The notes under the pieces are model-generated. The model saw only the letters and a list, made by a program, of their open reading frames with translations. It made no database searches and was not told the origin of the DNA. 64,000 bases of DNA from assembly GCA_021463165.1 (NCBI GenBank), contig JAJTWY010000013.1, positions 1-64,000 on the forward strand, in the 5' to 3' direction. Source of the DNA: Pyrinomonadaceae bacterium. GTDB taxonomy: Bacteria > Acidobacteriota > Blastocatellia > Pyrinomonadales > Pyrinomonadaceae. A program made the translations under genes and the position numbers. This document shows positions 9,166 through 18,475 of this stretch, piece by piece (position 1 is the stretch's first letter; every line of letters begins with the position of its first letter).

Positions 9166-9726
9166 ATGTCAAGAGTAGGAAAAAAACCGATTTCGATCCC
9201 GTCAGGTGTGACGATAACGATCAAGGAATCGGAGATAGAAGTGAAAGGGCCGAAAGGAACGCTGACGACGCCGATACCGGCGGGCGTGACCTTCAAGCAC
9301 GAGGACGGCACGCTGACGGCCGAACGGTCCAGCGACGACCATGCTGCGTTTCACGGCCTCGCCCGTGCGCTGGCGAATAACGCCGTGGTCGGTGTTACCG
9401 AAGGCTTCAAAAGGGAAATGGACATCGTTGGGGTGGGTTACAAAGCGGACGTGCAGGGCAAGAAGATCCTGTTCTCGTTGGGCTATTCGCACCCGATCGA
9501 GTTCCCGCTGCCTGATGGTATCGAGGCGAAAGCGGAGCGCGTAAACACCAAGGCGTCGATCACGCAGTATCAGACGACGATCACGTTAACAGGAATCGAT
9601 AAACAGAAACTGGGTCAGGTCGCGGCCGAACTGAACCGGCTCCGCAAGCCTGACGCGTACAAGGGTAAGGGGGTCCGGTACGCAGAGAAATTGTACCGGT
9701 TGAAGCCCGGTAAGACCGGTAAATAG
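9166..9726 (+). CDS. rplF: 50S ribosomal protein L6
   Basis: L6 lies near the sarcin-ricin loop. The 186-residue product begins [18 protein letters not shown], contains [14 protein letters not shown] [12 protein letters not shown] and the second-domain [25 protein letters not shown], and ends [31 protein letters not shown], as the family does. Length is normal. Confidence 0.97.
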   Translation: MSRVGKKPISIPSGVTITIKESEIEVKGPKGTLTTPIPAGVTFKHEDGTLTAERSSDDHAAFHGLARALANNAVVGVTEGFKREMDIVGVGYKADVQGKKILFSLGYSHPIEFPLPDGIEAKAERVNTKASITQYQTTITLTGIDKQKLGQVAAELNRLRKPDAYKGKGVRYAEKLYRLKPGKTGK

Positions 9727-9792
9727 TAAATCGCGGATCGTGAATAGAAAGATACGCTGTTTGCGATCCACCATTCACGATCGACTAAGAAT
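9727..9792 (+). repeat. Hairpin spacer, rplF-rplR (GATCGTGAAT)
   Basis: GATCGTGAAT at 9736-9745 is exactly complementary to ATTCACGATC at 9773-9782, with GCGGATC and GCGATCC repeated around it. The words belong to a different family from the GTCAGTT spacers but the position and shape are the same. Confidence 0.8.
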
Positions 9793-10185
9793 ATGTCACA
9801 GAAAAGCAGAGCAGATATTCGTCAAGGCGTCCACAGCCGTATTCGCAAGAAAGTGCGCGGTTCGGCCGATCGTCCGAGACTTGCTGTATTTCGTAGCCTG
9901 AACCATATCTACGCTCAGGTCATCGACGACAAGTCGGGCAAGACATTGGCTACCGCATCGACAACCGAGAAGGCGCTGGCTCTCAAGACCGGCGGCAATC
10001 TCGAGGCCGCTAAGGCAGTGGGCAAGGCGATAGCCGAAAGGGCCCAGAAGGCAGGTATTTCGACGGTCGTTTACGATCGCGGCGGTTACGTTTACCACGG
10101 CCGTGTCAAGGCGTTGATCGATGCGACGCGTGAGGCCGGACTGAATAAGCATGAGGCTGCGGCTGAAGCGGCCGCTGCCGAATAG
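9793..10185 (+). CDS. rplR: 50S ribosomal protein L18
   Basis: L18 binds 5S rRNA. The 130-residue product has [40 protein letters not shown] and the C-terminal [30 protein letters not shown]. An extra Ala/Glu tail of about 10 residues follows the usual end, a small version of the acidic tails on L4 and L22. Confidence 0.96.
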   Translation: MSQKSRADIRQGVHSRIRKKVRGSADRPRLAVFRSLNHIYAQVIDDKSGKTLATASTTEKALALKTGGNLEAAKAVGKAIAERAQKAGISTVVYDRGGYVYHGRVKALIDATREAGLNKHEAAAEAAAAE

Positions 10186-10221
10186 GGGATTTTACACTGC
10201 GGAGCATTCCGCGAGCTGAAT
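10186..10221 (+). repeat. Small hairpin, rplR-rpsE
   Basis: GCGGA at 10199-10203 pairs with TCCGC at 10208-10212 around GCAT. The gap is only 36 nt. Confidence 0.5.
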
Positions 10222-10731
10222 ATGATCAAGTCTAAACAGAAAGTTGCCGCGGGCGGATTGCTGCTCAAGGATCAGTTGATCTCGATCAACCGCGTGACCA
10301 AGGTCGTCAAGGGCGGAAAGAATATGTCGTTCGCCGCGTTGGTGGTTGTCGGAGACGAGGCCGGACACGTAGGCTTTGGCACCGGCAAGGCGAAGGAAGT
10401 GCCGAACGCTATCAAGAAGGCGGTCGAGGCCGCAAAGAACAACCTGATCCGCGTTCCCTTGATCGACGGCACATTGCCGCACGAGATCATCGGAGAATAC
10501 GGAGCCGGGCGTGTTCTGCTCAAACCCGCCGCCGAGGGTACTGGCGTTATCGCAGGCGGTGCCGTTCGTGCGGTGCTGCAATCGCTTGGCGTTCACAATG
10601 TCCGCACTAAGATCCTCGGTTCGAACAACGCTCACAACGTTATTCGGGCGACCTTTAACGGCCTGTTGCGAATGAAGGATCCGCTCGAGGTTGCGAGACT
10701 GCGTGGCAAGCAGGTTGAGGAACTGGTTTAG
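10222..10731 (+). CDS. rpsE: 30S ribosomal protein S5
   Basis: S5 takes part in decoding fidelity at the mRNA channel. The 169-residue product has [42 protein letters not shown] and the [21 protein letters not shown]-terminal domain. Length is normal (166 in E. coli). Confidence 0.97.
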   Translation: MIKSKQKVAAGGLLLKDQLISINRVTKVVKGGKNMSFAALVVVGDEAGHVGFGTGKAKEVPNAIKKAVEAAKNNLIRVPLIDGTLPHEIIGEYGAGRVLLKPAAEGTGVIAGGAVRAVLQSLGVHNVRTKILGSNNAHNVIRATFNGLLRMKDPLEVARLRGKQVEELV

Positions 10732-10806
10732 TTAGCCTCAGAGCTATGAGGCCGGCTCCGATGAGATCGGAAACCTCCTAAGCTCCGGAACTTGAAACTT
10801 AAGAAA
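10732..10806 (+). repeat. Nested hairpin spacer, rpsE-rpmD
   Basis: Three nested pairs: AGCT 10742-10745 with 10781-10784, GAGG 10748-10751 with CCTC 10774-10777, and TCCGAT 10757-10762 with ATCGGA 10766-10771. The stem fills most of the gap. Confidence 0.7.
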
Positions 10807-11010
10807 ATGGCAAAGAAAGCTGAAAAGAAGGATGGCGGTGAGATCAAGATCCAGTATTACCGGAGCATGATCGGATACGCGCAGAAGCAGAAGGACGTTG
10901 TCAAAGCGCTTGGCATAACCAAGCTCAATCAGACAGTCACTCGTCCGGATACGCCCGCGACGCGAGGTGTCGTCGCAAAGGTCCCGCATCTGTTGAGGAT
11001 CGTTGAATAG
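10807..11010 (+). CDS. rpmD: 50S ribosomal protein L30
   Basis: L30 is a small 50S protein. After a Lys-rich start the product has IKIQYYRSMIGYAQKQKDVVKALG and GITKLNQTVTRPDTPATRGVVAKVPHLLRIVE, the normal L30 fold and end. ATG 10807 was chosen over an in-frame TTG at 10792 because it matches the family N-terminus; the product is 67 residues. Confidence 0.93.
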   Translation: MAKKAEKKDGGEIKIQYYRSMIGYAQKQKDVVKALGITKLNQTVTRPDTPATRGVVAKVPHLLRIVE

Positions 11011-11085
11011 ATGTTCTTTGACCCCGGATCTTTGGCCTCGGAATAGGCCGAAGATCGGAGGTCCAGGATCAAAGGTCAAAAAGTT
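11011..11085 (+). repeat. Nested hairpin spacer, rpmD-rplO
   Basis: TTTGACC at 11017-11023 pairs exactly with GGTCAAA at 11074-11080. Inside, GATCTT pairs with AAGATC and GGCCT with AGGCC. The right foot of the stem ends six bases before the rplO ATG. Confidence 0.8.
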
Positions 11086-11559
11086 ATGGCTTTAGCATTG
11101 AACAATTTACATCCGGCACCGGGTTCCACGCACAAGAAAAAGCGTGTTGGCCGTGGGCCCGGTTCGGGGCTGGGCAAGACGGCCGGGCGCGGACATAAGG
11201 GACAAAAATCCCGCTCGGGTTATTCGAGCCGTCCGGGTTTTGAAGGCGGCCAGATGCCGCTCCAGCGTCGGCTGCCGAAGCGCGGATTTACGAATATCTT
11301 TAAGAAGGCGTGGCTTGAGATCAGCCTGGCCAAGATCGAGGAGAATTTCAATGCCGGCGACATAGTCACGCCGGAGATCCTCCACGAACGCGGCCTCATC
11401 AAGAAGGCCAAGCACGATCTTGTGATCCTCGGAACCGGAGACGTCACAAAATCGTTACAGATATCAGCACATCGCTTTACAAAGACTGCGAAGGACAAGA
11501 TCGAAAAGGCCGGCGGATCGGCAACAGTGATCACCAAAGCGGCTGAAGACGCCGCATAG
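11086..11559 (+). CDS. rplO: 50S ribosomal protein L15
   Basis: L15 is a late assembly protein with a long N-terminal extension. The 157-residue product has [50 protein letters not shown] and a C-terminal globular domain with [12 protein letters not shown]. Length is normal. It precedes secY, as in most bacteria. Confidence 0.97.
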   Translation: MALALNNLHPAPGSTHKKKRVGRGPGSGLGKTAGRGHKGQKSRSGYSSRPGFEGGQMPLQRRLPKRGFTNIFKKAWLEISLAKIEENFNAGDIVTPEILHERGLIKKAKHDLVILGTGDVTKSLQISAHRFTKTAKDKIEKAGGSATVITKAAEDAA

Positions 11560-11640
11560 CAGTTGTCAGTCGCGGTGTGTCCGGCTGTCAGAATGGCAAC
11601 GCCGATAACCGATAATTGACTGCCGACAACTGATAAATAT
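11560..11640 (+). repeat. Heptamer hairpin spacer, rplO-secY (GTCAGTT family)
   Basis: CAGTTGTC at 11560-11567 is the exact reverse complement of GACAACTG at 11625-11632. Left units CAGTTGT, CAGTCGC; right units CCGATAA, TTGACTG, CCGACAA, CTGATAA. It starts at the base after the rplO stop. Confidence 0.85.
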
Positions 11641-13059
11641 ATGGAGAAGTTTTTTAGCGCGGTACAGAACATGTTCAAGGTGCCCGAGCTGCGGACGAGG
11701 ATACTCTTCACGCTCGGGCTTCTCGCCGTGTATCGTTTTGGTGCCCACGTTCAGGCCCCGGGGATCAACGGAGCCCAGCTCGAGAGGGTATGGGCCGACG
11801 TCGCCGGTACGCTTCTGGGCGTTCTAGATCTGTTTTCTGGCGGTAACTTTCGGACTATCTCGGTCTTCGCCTTGGGTGTTACACCTTACATTACCGCGTC
11901 GATCATCATGCAGCTGCTGCCGGTTCTCTCGCCGGCTGTCAAGAAGGTTCAAGAAGAAGGCGAGGTCGGCCGTCAGAAGATGAATCAGTGGACACGTTAC
12001 GGCACCGTCGCGCTATGTTCGGTTCAGACCTTCTTCGTCGCTACCTGGCTGTCGCGAAATCAGATCATCCCCGAGACATGGACGGCAACGGCAATGATCG
12101 TCGTTACGCTTACGACGGGTACGATCTTCGTGATGTGGCTCGGTGAACAGATAACTGAACGCGGCGTAGGAAACGGTATTTCGCTTCTCATCTTTGCCGG
12201 TATCGTCATCGGGCTGCCCCAGGGAATACAGCAGATCGCAGGCCGCGTAAGCGCCGGCGATCCGATGCAGACGCTTGGAGTTGTATTTCTTATCGTTGTG
12301 TTGGTGGCTCTGATCGCACTCATCGTTTATGTCGAATCGGCCCGACGACACATTGCGATCAGCTATGCCAGCAGACGGGTCGGATCGCAGACATTCAGAG
12401 GGCAGGAAACAAGCCTTCCGTTGAAGATCAATATGGGTGGTGTCATCCCGGTCATCTTCGCATCGTCGGTTCTGGCAATGCCGCAGACATTATTCTCGGC
12501 CTTTCCGCCCGATCCGAATGATCCGAATGCGACCTGGTCGAAGATATCGGCGTTCTTCCAGCAGTTTCACGGCGGCGATCCCTATTACGAACTCGTTTTT
12601 CTCTCGTTGATCGTCGTATTTACGTTCTTCTATATAACGATCATTTTCAATACGGATGAGGTGGCGGATAACCTTCGGAAACACGGAGGATTTATTGCCG
12701 GTATTCGCCCTGGTGCCCCGACTGCGGAGTACCTGAACGGAATTCTGACCAGGCTCACCACGGTTGGTGCTATTTACCTGGCTTTCGTGGCATTCGCCCC
12801 TCAGCTTTTGCTGAGCGGCTTCAAGGTGGCCCGGCTGCCGTTCATCGGCACCTCGATAGACAACTTTTTGATGGGTACGCCCGGACTTAGCTGGATCCCA
12901 ACCGGGCTTGGGTACCAGTTTTACTTCGGCGGAACGAGCTTGCTGATCCTCGTTGGCGTGGCAATGGATACTGTTGCTCAGATCGAGGCCCAGCTGGTGA
13001 TGAGGAATTACGAAGGGTTTCTCGGTTCCGGCTCAAGGCTTAGAGGTCGGCGATCATAA
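11641..13059 (+). CDS. secY: Preprotein translocase subunit SecY
   Basis: SecY is the pore subunit of the Sec translocon in the inner membrane. The 472-residue product has about ten membrane segments. Recognisable blocks are RILFTLGLLAVYRFGAHVQAPG, LDLFSGGNFRTISVFALGV, PYITASIIMQLL and the cytoplasmic loop RRHIAISYASRRVG. It is slightly longer than E. coli SecY (443) mainly because of a periplasmic loop near residues 280-310. Confidence 0.96.
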   Translation: MEKFFSAVQNMFKVPELRTRILFTLGLLAVYRFGAHVQAPGINGAQLERVWADVAGTLLGVLDLFSGGNFRTISVFALGVTPYITASIIMQLLPVLSPAVKKVQEEGEVGRQKMNQWTRYGTVALCSVQTFFVATWLSRNQIIPETWTATAMIVVTLTTGTIFVMWLGEQITERGVGNGISLLIFAGIVIGLPQGIQQIAGRVSAGDPMQTLGVVFLIVVLVALIALIVYVESARRHIAISYASRRVGSQTFRGQETSLPLKINMGGVIPVIFASSVLAMPQTLFSAFPPDPNDPNATWSKISAFFQQFHGGDPYYELVFLSLIVVFTFFYITIIFNTDEVADNLRKHGGFIAGIRPGAPTAEYLNGILTRLTTVGAIYLAFVAFAPQLLLSGFKVARLPFIGTSIDNFLMGTPGLSWIPTGLGYQFYFGGTSLLILVGVAMDTVAQIEAQLVMRNYEGFLGSGSRLRGRRS

Positions 13060-13144
13060 CTTATTTCATCACAGAGGACACAGATGCCGCAGAGTGACTT
13101 TGGTTTCTCTCTGAATTCTGTGTCCTCTGTGGTAAGACGTTTCG
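13060..13144 (+). repeat. Perfect 15-bp inverted repeat spacer, secY-adk
   Basis: CACAGAGGACACAGA at 13070-13084 is exactly complementary to TCTGTGTCCTCTGTG at 13117-13131, separated by 32 nt that contain more of the same word (GCAGAGTGA). This word family resembles dispersed palindromic spacers of other environmental bacteria. There is no T-tract. Confidence 0.85.
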
Positions 13145-13789
13145 ATGGATAAGGTCATTGTATTGATAGGTGCACCCGGAGCCGGGAAGGGGACTCAGGC
13201 AAGGCTGCTTGACGAACGTCGGGGAATCCCGCAGATATCGACGGGCGACATATTTCGCGAGATGAAAACGCTCGATACGCCGCTCGCACGCGAGGTGCAG
13301 GACATAATGGCATCGGGCAAGCTGATCTCGGACGACCTGACCTATAAGATCGTCCGCGAGAGGACCTCGAAAGAAGACGCGGCGGGAACATACGTTCTGG
13401 ACGGTTATCCGCGAACGGCGGTTCAGGCGAAACAGCTAGAGGATCTGGCTAAAGAGCAAGGGAAGGAGATCGTCGCGATCGAGATCGATGTCGACCGCGA
13501 AGAATTGATGAAGCGGCTGACGGGCCGCCGCAGCTGTCCGGTTTGCGGTGAGATCTATAACATCTATTCGAAGCCGCCGAAGTTTGATAACCGCTGCGAT
13601 GAACATCCGGAGTCAGAACTGGCTCACCGGGCCGACGACACCGAGGAGAAGGTCAAGGTTCGGCTCGAGACGTACGACGAACTGACGAAGCCGCTACTCG
13701 AATATTATGACCGAAGCGGCAGGCTAAAGAAGGTCAACGGCGAAGGCGAGATCGAGGATATCTATCGACAGGTCACGGAGCTCGTCTAG
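13145..13789 (+). CDS. adk: Adenylate kinase
   Basis: Converts AMP + ATP to 2 ADP. The 214-residue product has the P-loop GAPGAGKGTQA at residues 8-18, QISTGDIFR, and DGYPRTAVQA. The LID domain carries CPVCG and a later C-x2-H (NRCDEH), so it is the long, probably zinc-binding form. Located between secY and map, as in many bacteria. Confidence 0.96.
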   Translation: MDKVIVLIGAPGAGKGTQARLLDERRGIPQISTGDIFREMKTLDTPLAREVQDIMASGKLISDDLTYKIVRERTSKEDAAGTYVLDGYPRTAVQAKQLEDLAKEQGKEIVAIEIDVDREELMKRLTGRRSCPVCGEIYNIYSKPPKFDNRCDEHPESELAHRADDTEEKVKVRLETYDELTKPLLEYYDRSGRLKKVNGEGEIEDIYRQVTELV

Positions 13790-13851
13790 GGTCAGGTGAG
13801 CGGATTTGCGCGGATCGGAGACTTTTTTCACGCGTATTTTTGGGCAGAAGG

Positions 13852-14664
13852 ATGATCATCGCGAAATCGGCAAAAGATCTTGACAAGATGCGGGCAGTCG
13901 GCGAACTGATCGCCGAGGTGCGCGAGGCCTTGCGTGCGATGGTCAACCCGGGGCTTTCGACCCTTGATCTTAACGCCGCTGCCGAGAAGATGATGCGCGA
14001 CGCCGGCGCGATCCCGACCTTTATCGGATACAAGCCCTACGGGATGGTGCCTTTTCCCTTCGCGATCTGTGCATCGGTCAATGAACAGATCGTTCACGGG
14101 TTTTCGAACAGCCGGCCCTTGGAAGAGGGCGATATCATCTCGCTCGACATGGCTTGTACGCTGAACGGATTTGTTGGCGATACCGCGATGACGCTGCCGG
14201 TTGGCGAGGTCACCGATGAACTGAAACAGCTTATTCGGGTGACCGAGGAATGTCTCGACCTTGGTATCCAGGCATCGCGGGTCAACAACCGCGTGGGCGA
14301 TATCGGATGGGCGATCCAGCAACACGCCGATAAGTTTGGCTATGGGATAGTCAGGGACTATACAGGGCACGGCATAGGGCGTTCGATGCACGAGGCCCCG
14401 CAGATACCGAACTATGGACGGCCGGGCACAAAGGAGAGGATCCGTGCCGGGTATTGTTTTGCGATCGAGCCGATGCTGAACCTTGGGACGCACGAAACCC
14501 GGACACTCAGCGACAAGTGGACCGTGGTCACGATGGACGGCAAGGCCTCTGCTCATGCCGAACATACGATCGCGGTAACTGCGGACGGGCCTGAGATCCT
14601 GACTTTGACCAAGGAGCAGAAAAAGCAGCGTCTGAACGACCAAACGGCAATGGCCGCGGTTTAA
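13852..14664 (+). CDS. map: Methionine aminopeptidase, type I
   Basis: Removes the initiator Met from nascent proteins. The five metal ligands are visible: Asp in DMACTLNG, Asp in GDTAM, His in GHGIGRSMHEAP, Glu in FAIEPML and Glu in AEHTIAVT. ATG 13852 was chosen because it aligns with the family N-terminus (IIAKSAKDLDKMRAVG); an in-frame TTG lies at 13840. About 271 residues, normal for the short type Ia enzyme. Confidence 0.95.
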   Translation: MIIAKSAKDLDKMRAVGELIAEVREALRAMVNPGLSTLDLNAAAEKMMRDAGAIPTFIGYKPYGMVPFPFAICASVNEQIVHGFSNSRPLEEGDIISLDMACTLNGFVGDTAMTLPVGEVTDELKQLIRVTEECLDLGIQASRVNNRVGDIGWAIQQHADKFGYGIVRDYTGHGIGRSMHEAPQIPNYGRPGTKERIRAGYCFAIEPMLNLGTHETRTLSDKWTVVTMDGKASAHAEHTIAVTADGPEILTLTKEQKKQRLNDQTAMAAV

Positions 14665-14665
14665 C

Positions 14666-14694
14666 TTGATAATCCGGCGAAAAGGGGATACAAT
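14666..14694 (+). promoter_or_regulatory. Candidate sigma-70 promoter for infA-rpmJ-alpha operon
   Basis: TTGATA at 14666-14671 and TACAAT at 14689-14694 are separated by exactly 17 nt, immediately after the map stop codon and 39 nt before infA. Both hexamers are five of six matches to consensus. It would let the alpha operon be expressed apart from the upstream block. Confidence 0.65.
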
Positions 14695-14733
14695 CATTGG
14701 TTTGCTCAACTGATCAGCCGGTTGAAGCATGTT

Positions 14734-14955
14734 ATGTCGAAAGAGGAAGCGATCGAAATAACCGCTACAGTGCTGGAAAAGCTGCCAAATGCGATGTTTA
14801 GGGTAGCGGTTGATGAGAATGCCCACGAGGTGTTGGCCCATATTTCGGGCAAAATGCGGAAGAACTTTATAAGGATACTTCCGGGCGACAAGGTTCTGGT
14901 CGAGCTTTCGCCATATGACCTGAAAAGAGGTCGGATAACGTATCGCTACAAATAG
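14734..14955 (+). CDS. infA: Translation initiation factor IF-1 (operon copy)
   Basis: IF-1 occupies the 30S A site during initiation. The 73-residue OB-fold has [37 protein letters not shown] and [21 protein letters not shown] 14734 gives the expected start; an in-frame codon at 14722 would add four residues. A second, divergent IF-1 gene lies at 54301-54519. Confidence 0.95.
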   Translation: MSKEEAIEITATVLEKLPNAMFRVAVDENAHEVLAHISGKMRKNFIRILPGDKVLVELSPYDLKRGRITYRYK

Positions 14956-14963
14956 AGGCAAGT

Positions 14964-15077
14964 ATGAAAGTAAGGCCGTCAGTAAAAAAAATGTGCGACA
15001 AATGCAAGGTGATCCACCGCAAGGGGATCGTCCGCATCATTTGTGAGAATCCGAAGCACAAGCAAAGACAGGGATAG
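14964..15077 (+). CDS. rpmJ: 50S ribosomal protein L36 (zinc-ribbon type)
   Basis: A 37-residue protein starting [20 protein letters not shown] and ending in QRQG. C11, C14, C27 and H32 make the usual C-x2-C...C-x4-H zinc site, so this is the zinc-containing form. It starts 8 nt after the infA stop. Confidence 0.95.
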   Translation: MKVRPSVKKMCDKCKVIHRKGIVRIICENPKHKQRQG

Positions 15078-15083
15078 TTAAAT

Positions 15084-15467
15084 ATGGCTCGTATAGCAGG
15101 AGTAGATTTACCGCCTAACAAGAGGGCACAGATCGGGATGACCTACATTTATGGTGTAGGCAAATCGCGCGCGACCGATATTCTCGGCCAGGCGGGCATC
15201 AGCGTTGACGCGAAGATCAAGGATCTTAGCGAAGATGAACTGAACAAGATCCGCACGATCCTCGACACAGAAGGCGAGGTTGAGGGCGATCTGAGAAAGC
15301 GTGTTCAGATGGATATCAAACGCTTGATGGACATCGGCTGCTATCGCGGCCTCCGTCATCGCCGTGGCCTGCCGGTTCGCGGTCAGCGAACGAGCACCAA
15401 CGCTCGGACAAGGAAGGGCCCCCGTAAAGCGGCAGTCGCCAAGAAGAAGGCACCGGGCAAGAAGTAG
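15084..15467 (+). CDS. rpsM: 30S ribosomal protein S13
   Basis: S13 is a head protein that contacts P-site tRNA through its C-terminal tail. The 127-residue product has [26 protein letters not shown] start, [12 protein letters not shown], and the tail [25 protein letters not shown]. Length is normal. Six nt after rpmJ. Confidence 0.97.
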   Translation: MARIAGVDLPPNKRAQIGMTYIYGVGKSRATDILGQAGISVDAKIKDLSEDELNKIRTILDTEGEVEGDLRKRVQMDIKRLMDIGCYRGLRHRRGLPVRGQRTSTNARTRKGPRKAAVAKKKAPGKK

Positions 15468-15548
15468 TTGCCAGCGGTCGGTGGTCAGTGGTCAGTATTG
15501 GCTGGCTCTGCTGACAACTTGCGGCTGACGACGGATAACTGAAATCAA
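15468..15548 (+). repeat. Heptamer hairpin spacer, rpsM-rpsK (GTCAGTT family)
   Basis: Left half: AGCGGTC, GGTGGTC, AGTGGTC, AGTATTG. Right half: CTGACAA, CTTGCGG, CTGACGA, CGGATAA, CTGAAAT. The 7-nt period holds on both sides and the halves are approximately inverted. It begins at the base after the stop. Confidence 0.8.
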
Positions 15549-15950
15549 ATGGCAAAAGCAGCAGCTACTAAAAAGAAGACTTTTAAGAAGAAGGAGCGAA
15601 AGAATATCCCCGTCGGGATCGTTCACATTGCGGCATCCTTCAATAACACGCTGATCTCGATCACCGATACGCAGGGGAATCTTGTTGCCCAATCGTCGTC
15701 TGGTGCTAGAGGTTTTCGTGGGTCGCGAAAGGGCACACCGTTTGCGGCGCAACAGGCGGCCTCTGAGGTCGCAAGGAAAGCGCTGGACGCGGGAATGCGC
15801 GAGGTCGAGGTGCGGGTGAAAGGGCCCGGCGGCGGTCGCGAGTCCGCTATCCGTGCTGTCGCTCAGGCGGGCATCCGTGTAACATCGATCCGCGATACGA
15901 CGCCGATCCCGCACAATGGGTGCAGGCCGCCGAAGAGACGGCGCGTCTGA
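15549..15950 (+). CDS. rpsK: 30S ribosomal protein S11
   Basis: S11 lies in the platform near the Shine-Dalgarno helix. The 133-residue product has a Lys-rich start, [38 protein letters not shown] and the end [20 protein letters not shown]. Length is normal. Confidence 0.97.
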   Translation: MAKAAATKKKTFKKKERKNIPVGIVHIAASFNNTLISITDTQGNLVAQSSSGARGFRGSRKGTPFAAQQAASEVARKALDAGMREVEVRVKGPGGGRESAIRAVAQAGIRVTSIRDTTPIPHNGCRPPKRRRV

Positions 15951-16115
15951 TCGCTGGACGTTGGAATATTAGATATTTGATCGATCGATTCGATCCGGTT
16001 TATCGAAAGGAAGAAGGGAGTTTCCCGTAAACTTTTTCGCAGGAACGTTCAAGGAAAACTGAGTGCTTCTTGGTGACGCAAGGACCAGGCCGCTCCTGCC
16101 GAAGGCAGAAACATT
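15951..16115 (+). other. Leader region between rpsK and rpsD
   Basis: This 165-nt gap is the longest within the supercluster and lacks the heptamer style. It contains CTGCC/GGCAG at about 16096-16108, just before rpsD, and AT-rich GATATTTGATCGATCGAT. In E. coli S4 represses translation of this operon; whether this leader has such a role cannot be told by eye. Confidence 0.35.
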
Positions 16116-16748
16116 ATGGCTAGATATAGAGATGCGGTGTGCAGGCTTTGCCGCCGCGAAGGTGCAAAATTATTTCTCAAGGGCGATCGCTGTTTTAAAC
16201 CCTCATGTGCGATCGAAAAACGCGGAACCAACCCGCCGGGACAGCACGGCGCGGCAAGGCGAAAGGTGCTCGGCGGTTATGGCGAGCAGCTTCGTGAAAA
16301 GCAGAAGGTGAAGCGTATCTATTTTATCCTCGAAAAGCAGTTCCGCAATTATTTTGAGAAGGCTCGGCGCCAGAAAGGTGTTACGGGCGAAAATCTGCTG
16401 TTCATGCTTGAGAGACGGCTTGACAATGTGGTCTACCGATCAGGTTTCTCGACCTCGCGCCGTCAATCGCGGCAGCTGGTGAATCACGGCCACGTGACGG
16501 TCAACGGCAAGAAAGTGAACATCCCGTCGTTCCAGGTCAAGTCTGGTGACGTCGTTGCGATCAAACCTAACAGCCAAAAGAACGCCCATGTCGATGCGGC
16601 ATGGCAGACAGCCGGAGGACGCGGACGTCCGCAATGGCTGAGCATCGACGGCAAAGACCTCAGTGTTGTTGTTTCCGGCTTGCCGAATCGCCAGGACATT
16701 GACGCAAATATCAACGAGCAGCTGATCGTCGAGCTTTACAGTAAGTAG
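16116..16748 (+). CDS. rpsD: 30S ribosomal protein S4 (zinc-finger type)
   Basis: S4 initiates 16S assembly and guards decoding. The 210-residue product has an N-terminal Cys4 site (C9, C12, then FKPSC with C26 region and C31), [10 protein letters not shown], and the S4 RNA-binding domain [37 protein letters not shown]. Length is normal. Confidence 0.96.
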   Translation: MARYRDAVCRLCRREGAKLFLKGDRCFKPSCAIEKRGTNPPGQHGAARRKVLGGYGEQLREKQKVKRIYFILEKQFRNYFEKARRQKGVTGENLLFMLERRLDNVVYRSGFSTSRRQSRQLVNHGHVTVNGKKVNIPSFQVKSGDVVAIKPNSQKNAHVDAAWQTAGGRGRPQWLSIDGKDLSVVVSGLPNRQDIDANINEQLIVELYSK

Positions 16749-16853
16749 TCAGGCATCTGAGTTGGCCGAAGTAGCCGGGCTTGAGAGTTTGTTCTTGCTA
16801 GGACGGCCCGGGGACAAAGCCAACTCATTACGGATTTTAAAAAGAACAAAAAT
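16749..16853 (+). repeat. Inverted spacer, rpsD-rpoA
   Basis: TGAGTTGGC at 16758-16766 is exactly complementary to GCCAACTCA at 16819-16827, with GCCGGGC and GCCCGGG forming an inner pair. A 26-nt AT-rich tail follows before rpoA. Confidence 0.75.
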
Positions 16854-17870
16854 ATGACACAGAGCAATCATTGGACCGACTTCCAGATGCCAAGCCGACT
16901 TAATGTCGACACCGAGACCCTTACAGATCGCTACGGCAAGTTTTTCGCCGCACCGTTCGAGCGAGGCTTCGGTACGACGGTCGGCAACTCTATCCGTCGT
17001 GCCCTGCTTTCGTCGATCGAAGGTGCGGCGATCACGGCCGTCAAGATCGAAGGTGTCGAGCATGAATTTTCCTCGATCAAGGGCGTCGTCGAAGATGCGA
17101 CCGACGTGATCCTCAATCTCAAACAAGTGCCTTTCGCCCTTCACGGCAGCGGGCCGAAAACCCTTTCGATAAGCAGGAAAGGGGCCGGCGTGATTACGAG
17201 CGGAGATATCGAAGCTGACGGCGATGTCGAGATCCTTGATAAGGATATTCACATTGCGACCGTCAGCCAGGGCGGGTCCCTGAACATCGAAATGAGGTTG
17301 AAGCGTGGCCGCGGTTACGTATCGGCTGAATTCAATAATGATGAGGACCTTTCGGTTGGATATATCCCGATCGATTCGGTCCACTCACCGATCAGAAAGG
17401 TGAATTACAACGTCGATCAGACGAGGCAAGGGTCGAACACAGAGTTTGACAGGCTTACGCTCGAAGTTTGGACCAACGGCTCGGTCAAGCCCGAAGATTC
17501 GATCGGCCTCGCGGCGAAGTTGGTCAAAGATCACATGGCGATCTTCGTTAACTTCGAAGAGGAAGAAGAAGAGTACAAGTACGAAGACATTGCCCGTCCG
17601 CCGCTGATGCGGAACGACCTGCTCGACAAGTCGGTAGACGAGCTTGAGCTTTCGGTTCGTTCGTATAACTGTTTGAAGAACGCGGATATCCGTTCGATCC
17701 GCGACCTGATTCGCCGAAGTGAGAAGGACATGCTTCACACCAAGAATTTTGGCAAGAAATCACTAACGGAGATCAAGGATATGCTGCACGGCATGGGCCT
17801 CGATTTCGGCATGGACTTTGACGAGAATGGCAATCCGATACCGGGATCGGGCGGACGCGATCTGGATTAG
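16854..17870 (+). CDS. rpoA: RNA polymerase alpha subunit
   Basis: Alpha forms the dimer that nucleates RNA polymerase assembly. The 338-residue product has the N-terminal domain with [20 protein letters not shown] and [14 protein letters not shown] [25 protein letters not shown]. An acidic linker leads to the C-terminal domain with [19 protein letters not shown] and [15 protein letters not shown]. Length is normal. Confidence 0.97.
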   Translation: MTQSNHWTDFQMPSRLNVDTETLTDRYGKFFAAPFERGFGTTVGNSIRRALLSSIEGAAITAVKIEGVEHEFSSIKGVVEDATDVILNLKQVPFALHGSGPKTLSISRKGAGVITSGDIEADGDVEILDKDIHIATVSQGGSLNIEMRLKRGRGYVSAEFNNDEDLSVGYIPIDSVHSPIRKVNYNVDQTRQGSNTEFDRLTLEVWTNGSVKPEDSIGLAAKLVKDHMAIFVNFEEEEEEYKYEDIARPPLMRNDLLDKSVDELELSVRSYNCLKNADIRSIRDLIRRSEKDMLHTKNFGKKSLTEIKDMLHGMGLDFGMDFDENGNPIPGSGGRDLD

Positions 17871-17951
17871 TCCGATGCCCGATCGACAAGGTCCGGGCAC
17901 AAGCGGCTCCGAACTTTGGGCATCTGGCTTGAGACTTTGGACTTAGAAGCA
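17871..17951 (+). repeat. Inverted spacer, rpoA-rplQ
   Basis: GATGCCC at 17874-17880 pairs with GGGCATC at 17918-17924; the word ACTTTGG is repeated at about 17913 and 17935. An in-frame TTG within it (17916) is an unlikely rplQ start. Confidence 0.7.
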
Positions 17952-18455
17952 ATGAGACATCTAAAAGCACATCGTAAACTTGGCCGCACGACGGAGCACC
18001 GCATTTCGATGCTCCGCAATCTTGCGACCTCGCTGATAAACTCAGAGAAAGAACATATCGTCACGACCGTTCCGAAAGCAAAAGAACTTCGGTCGTTCGT
18101 CGAAAAAGCGATAACTCTGGCCCGGAAGGCTCAGAACCTGACGGGTGATGATGCGGTTCTTCGTGGGGTTCACCTTCGCAGGCAGGCTGCGGCCTACTTC
18201 CATGCCGGGAATACGAACTTCAAGGCGCAGCAGAGCCGTTTCCGCGGCAAAAAAGGCGAAGAAAAGGAACCTATCGAACGCACGGCCGGTGTCAAAGCGG
18301 TGCAACGCCTTTTCAATGAGCTCGGGGAGCGCTATAAAGATCGTAACGGCGGGTACACGCGGATCATCAAGCTCGGTCGTCGGCAAGGCGATAATGCTGA
18401 GATGGCCGTGATCGAATTGGTCGATAATGTTCGCGAGTTGGCTGCAAAGGGATAA
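17952..18455 (+). CDS. rplQ: 50S ribosomal protein L17
   Basis: L17 lies near the tunnel exit. The start [21 protein letters not shown], then [26 protein letters not shown], identify the family. At 167 residues it is longer than E. coli L17 (127) because of a charged insertion around residues 85-105. The C-terminal end [24 protein letters not shown] is normal. Last gene of the alpha operon. Confidence 0.96.
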   Translation: MRHLKAHRKLGRTTEHRISMLRNLATSLINSEKEHIVTTVPKAKELRSFVEKAITLARKAQNLTGDDAVLRGVHLRRQAAAYFHAGNTNFKAQQSRFRGKKGEEKEPIERTAGVKAVQRLFNELGERYKDRNGGYTRIIKLGRRQGDNAEMAVIELVDNVRELAAKG

Positions 18456-18475
18456 CATCCCAGGGAGGCTTCCAG

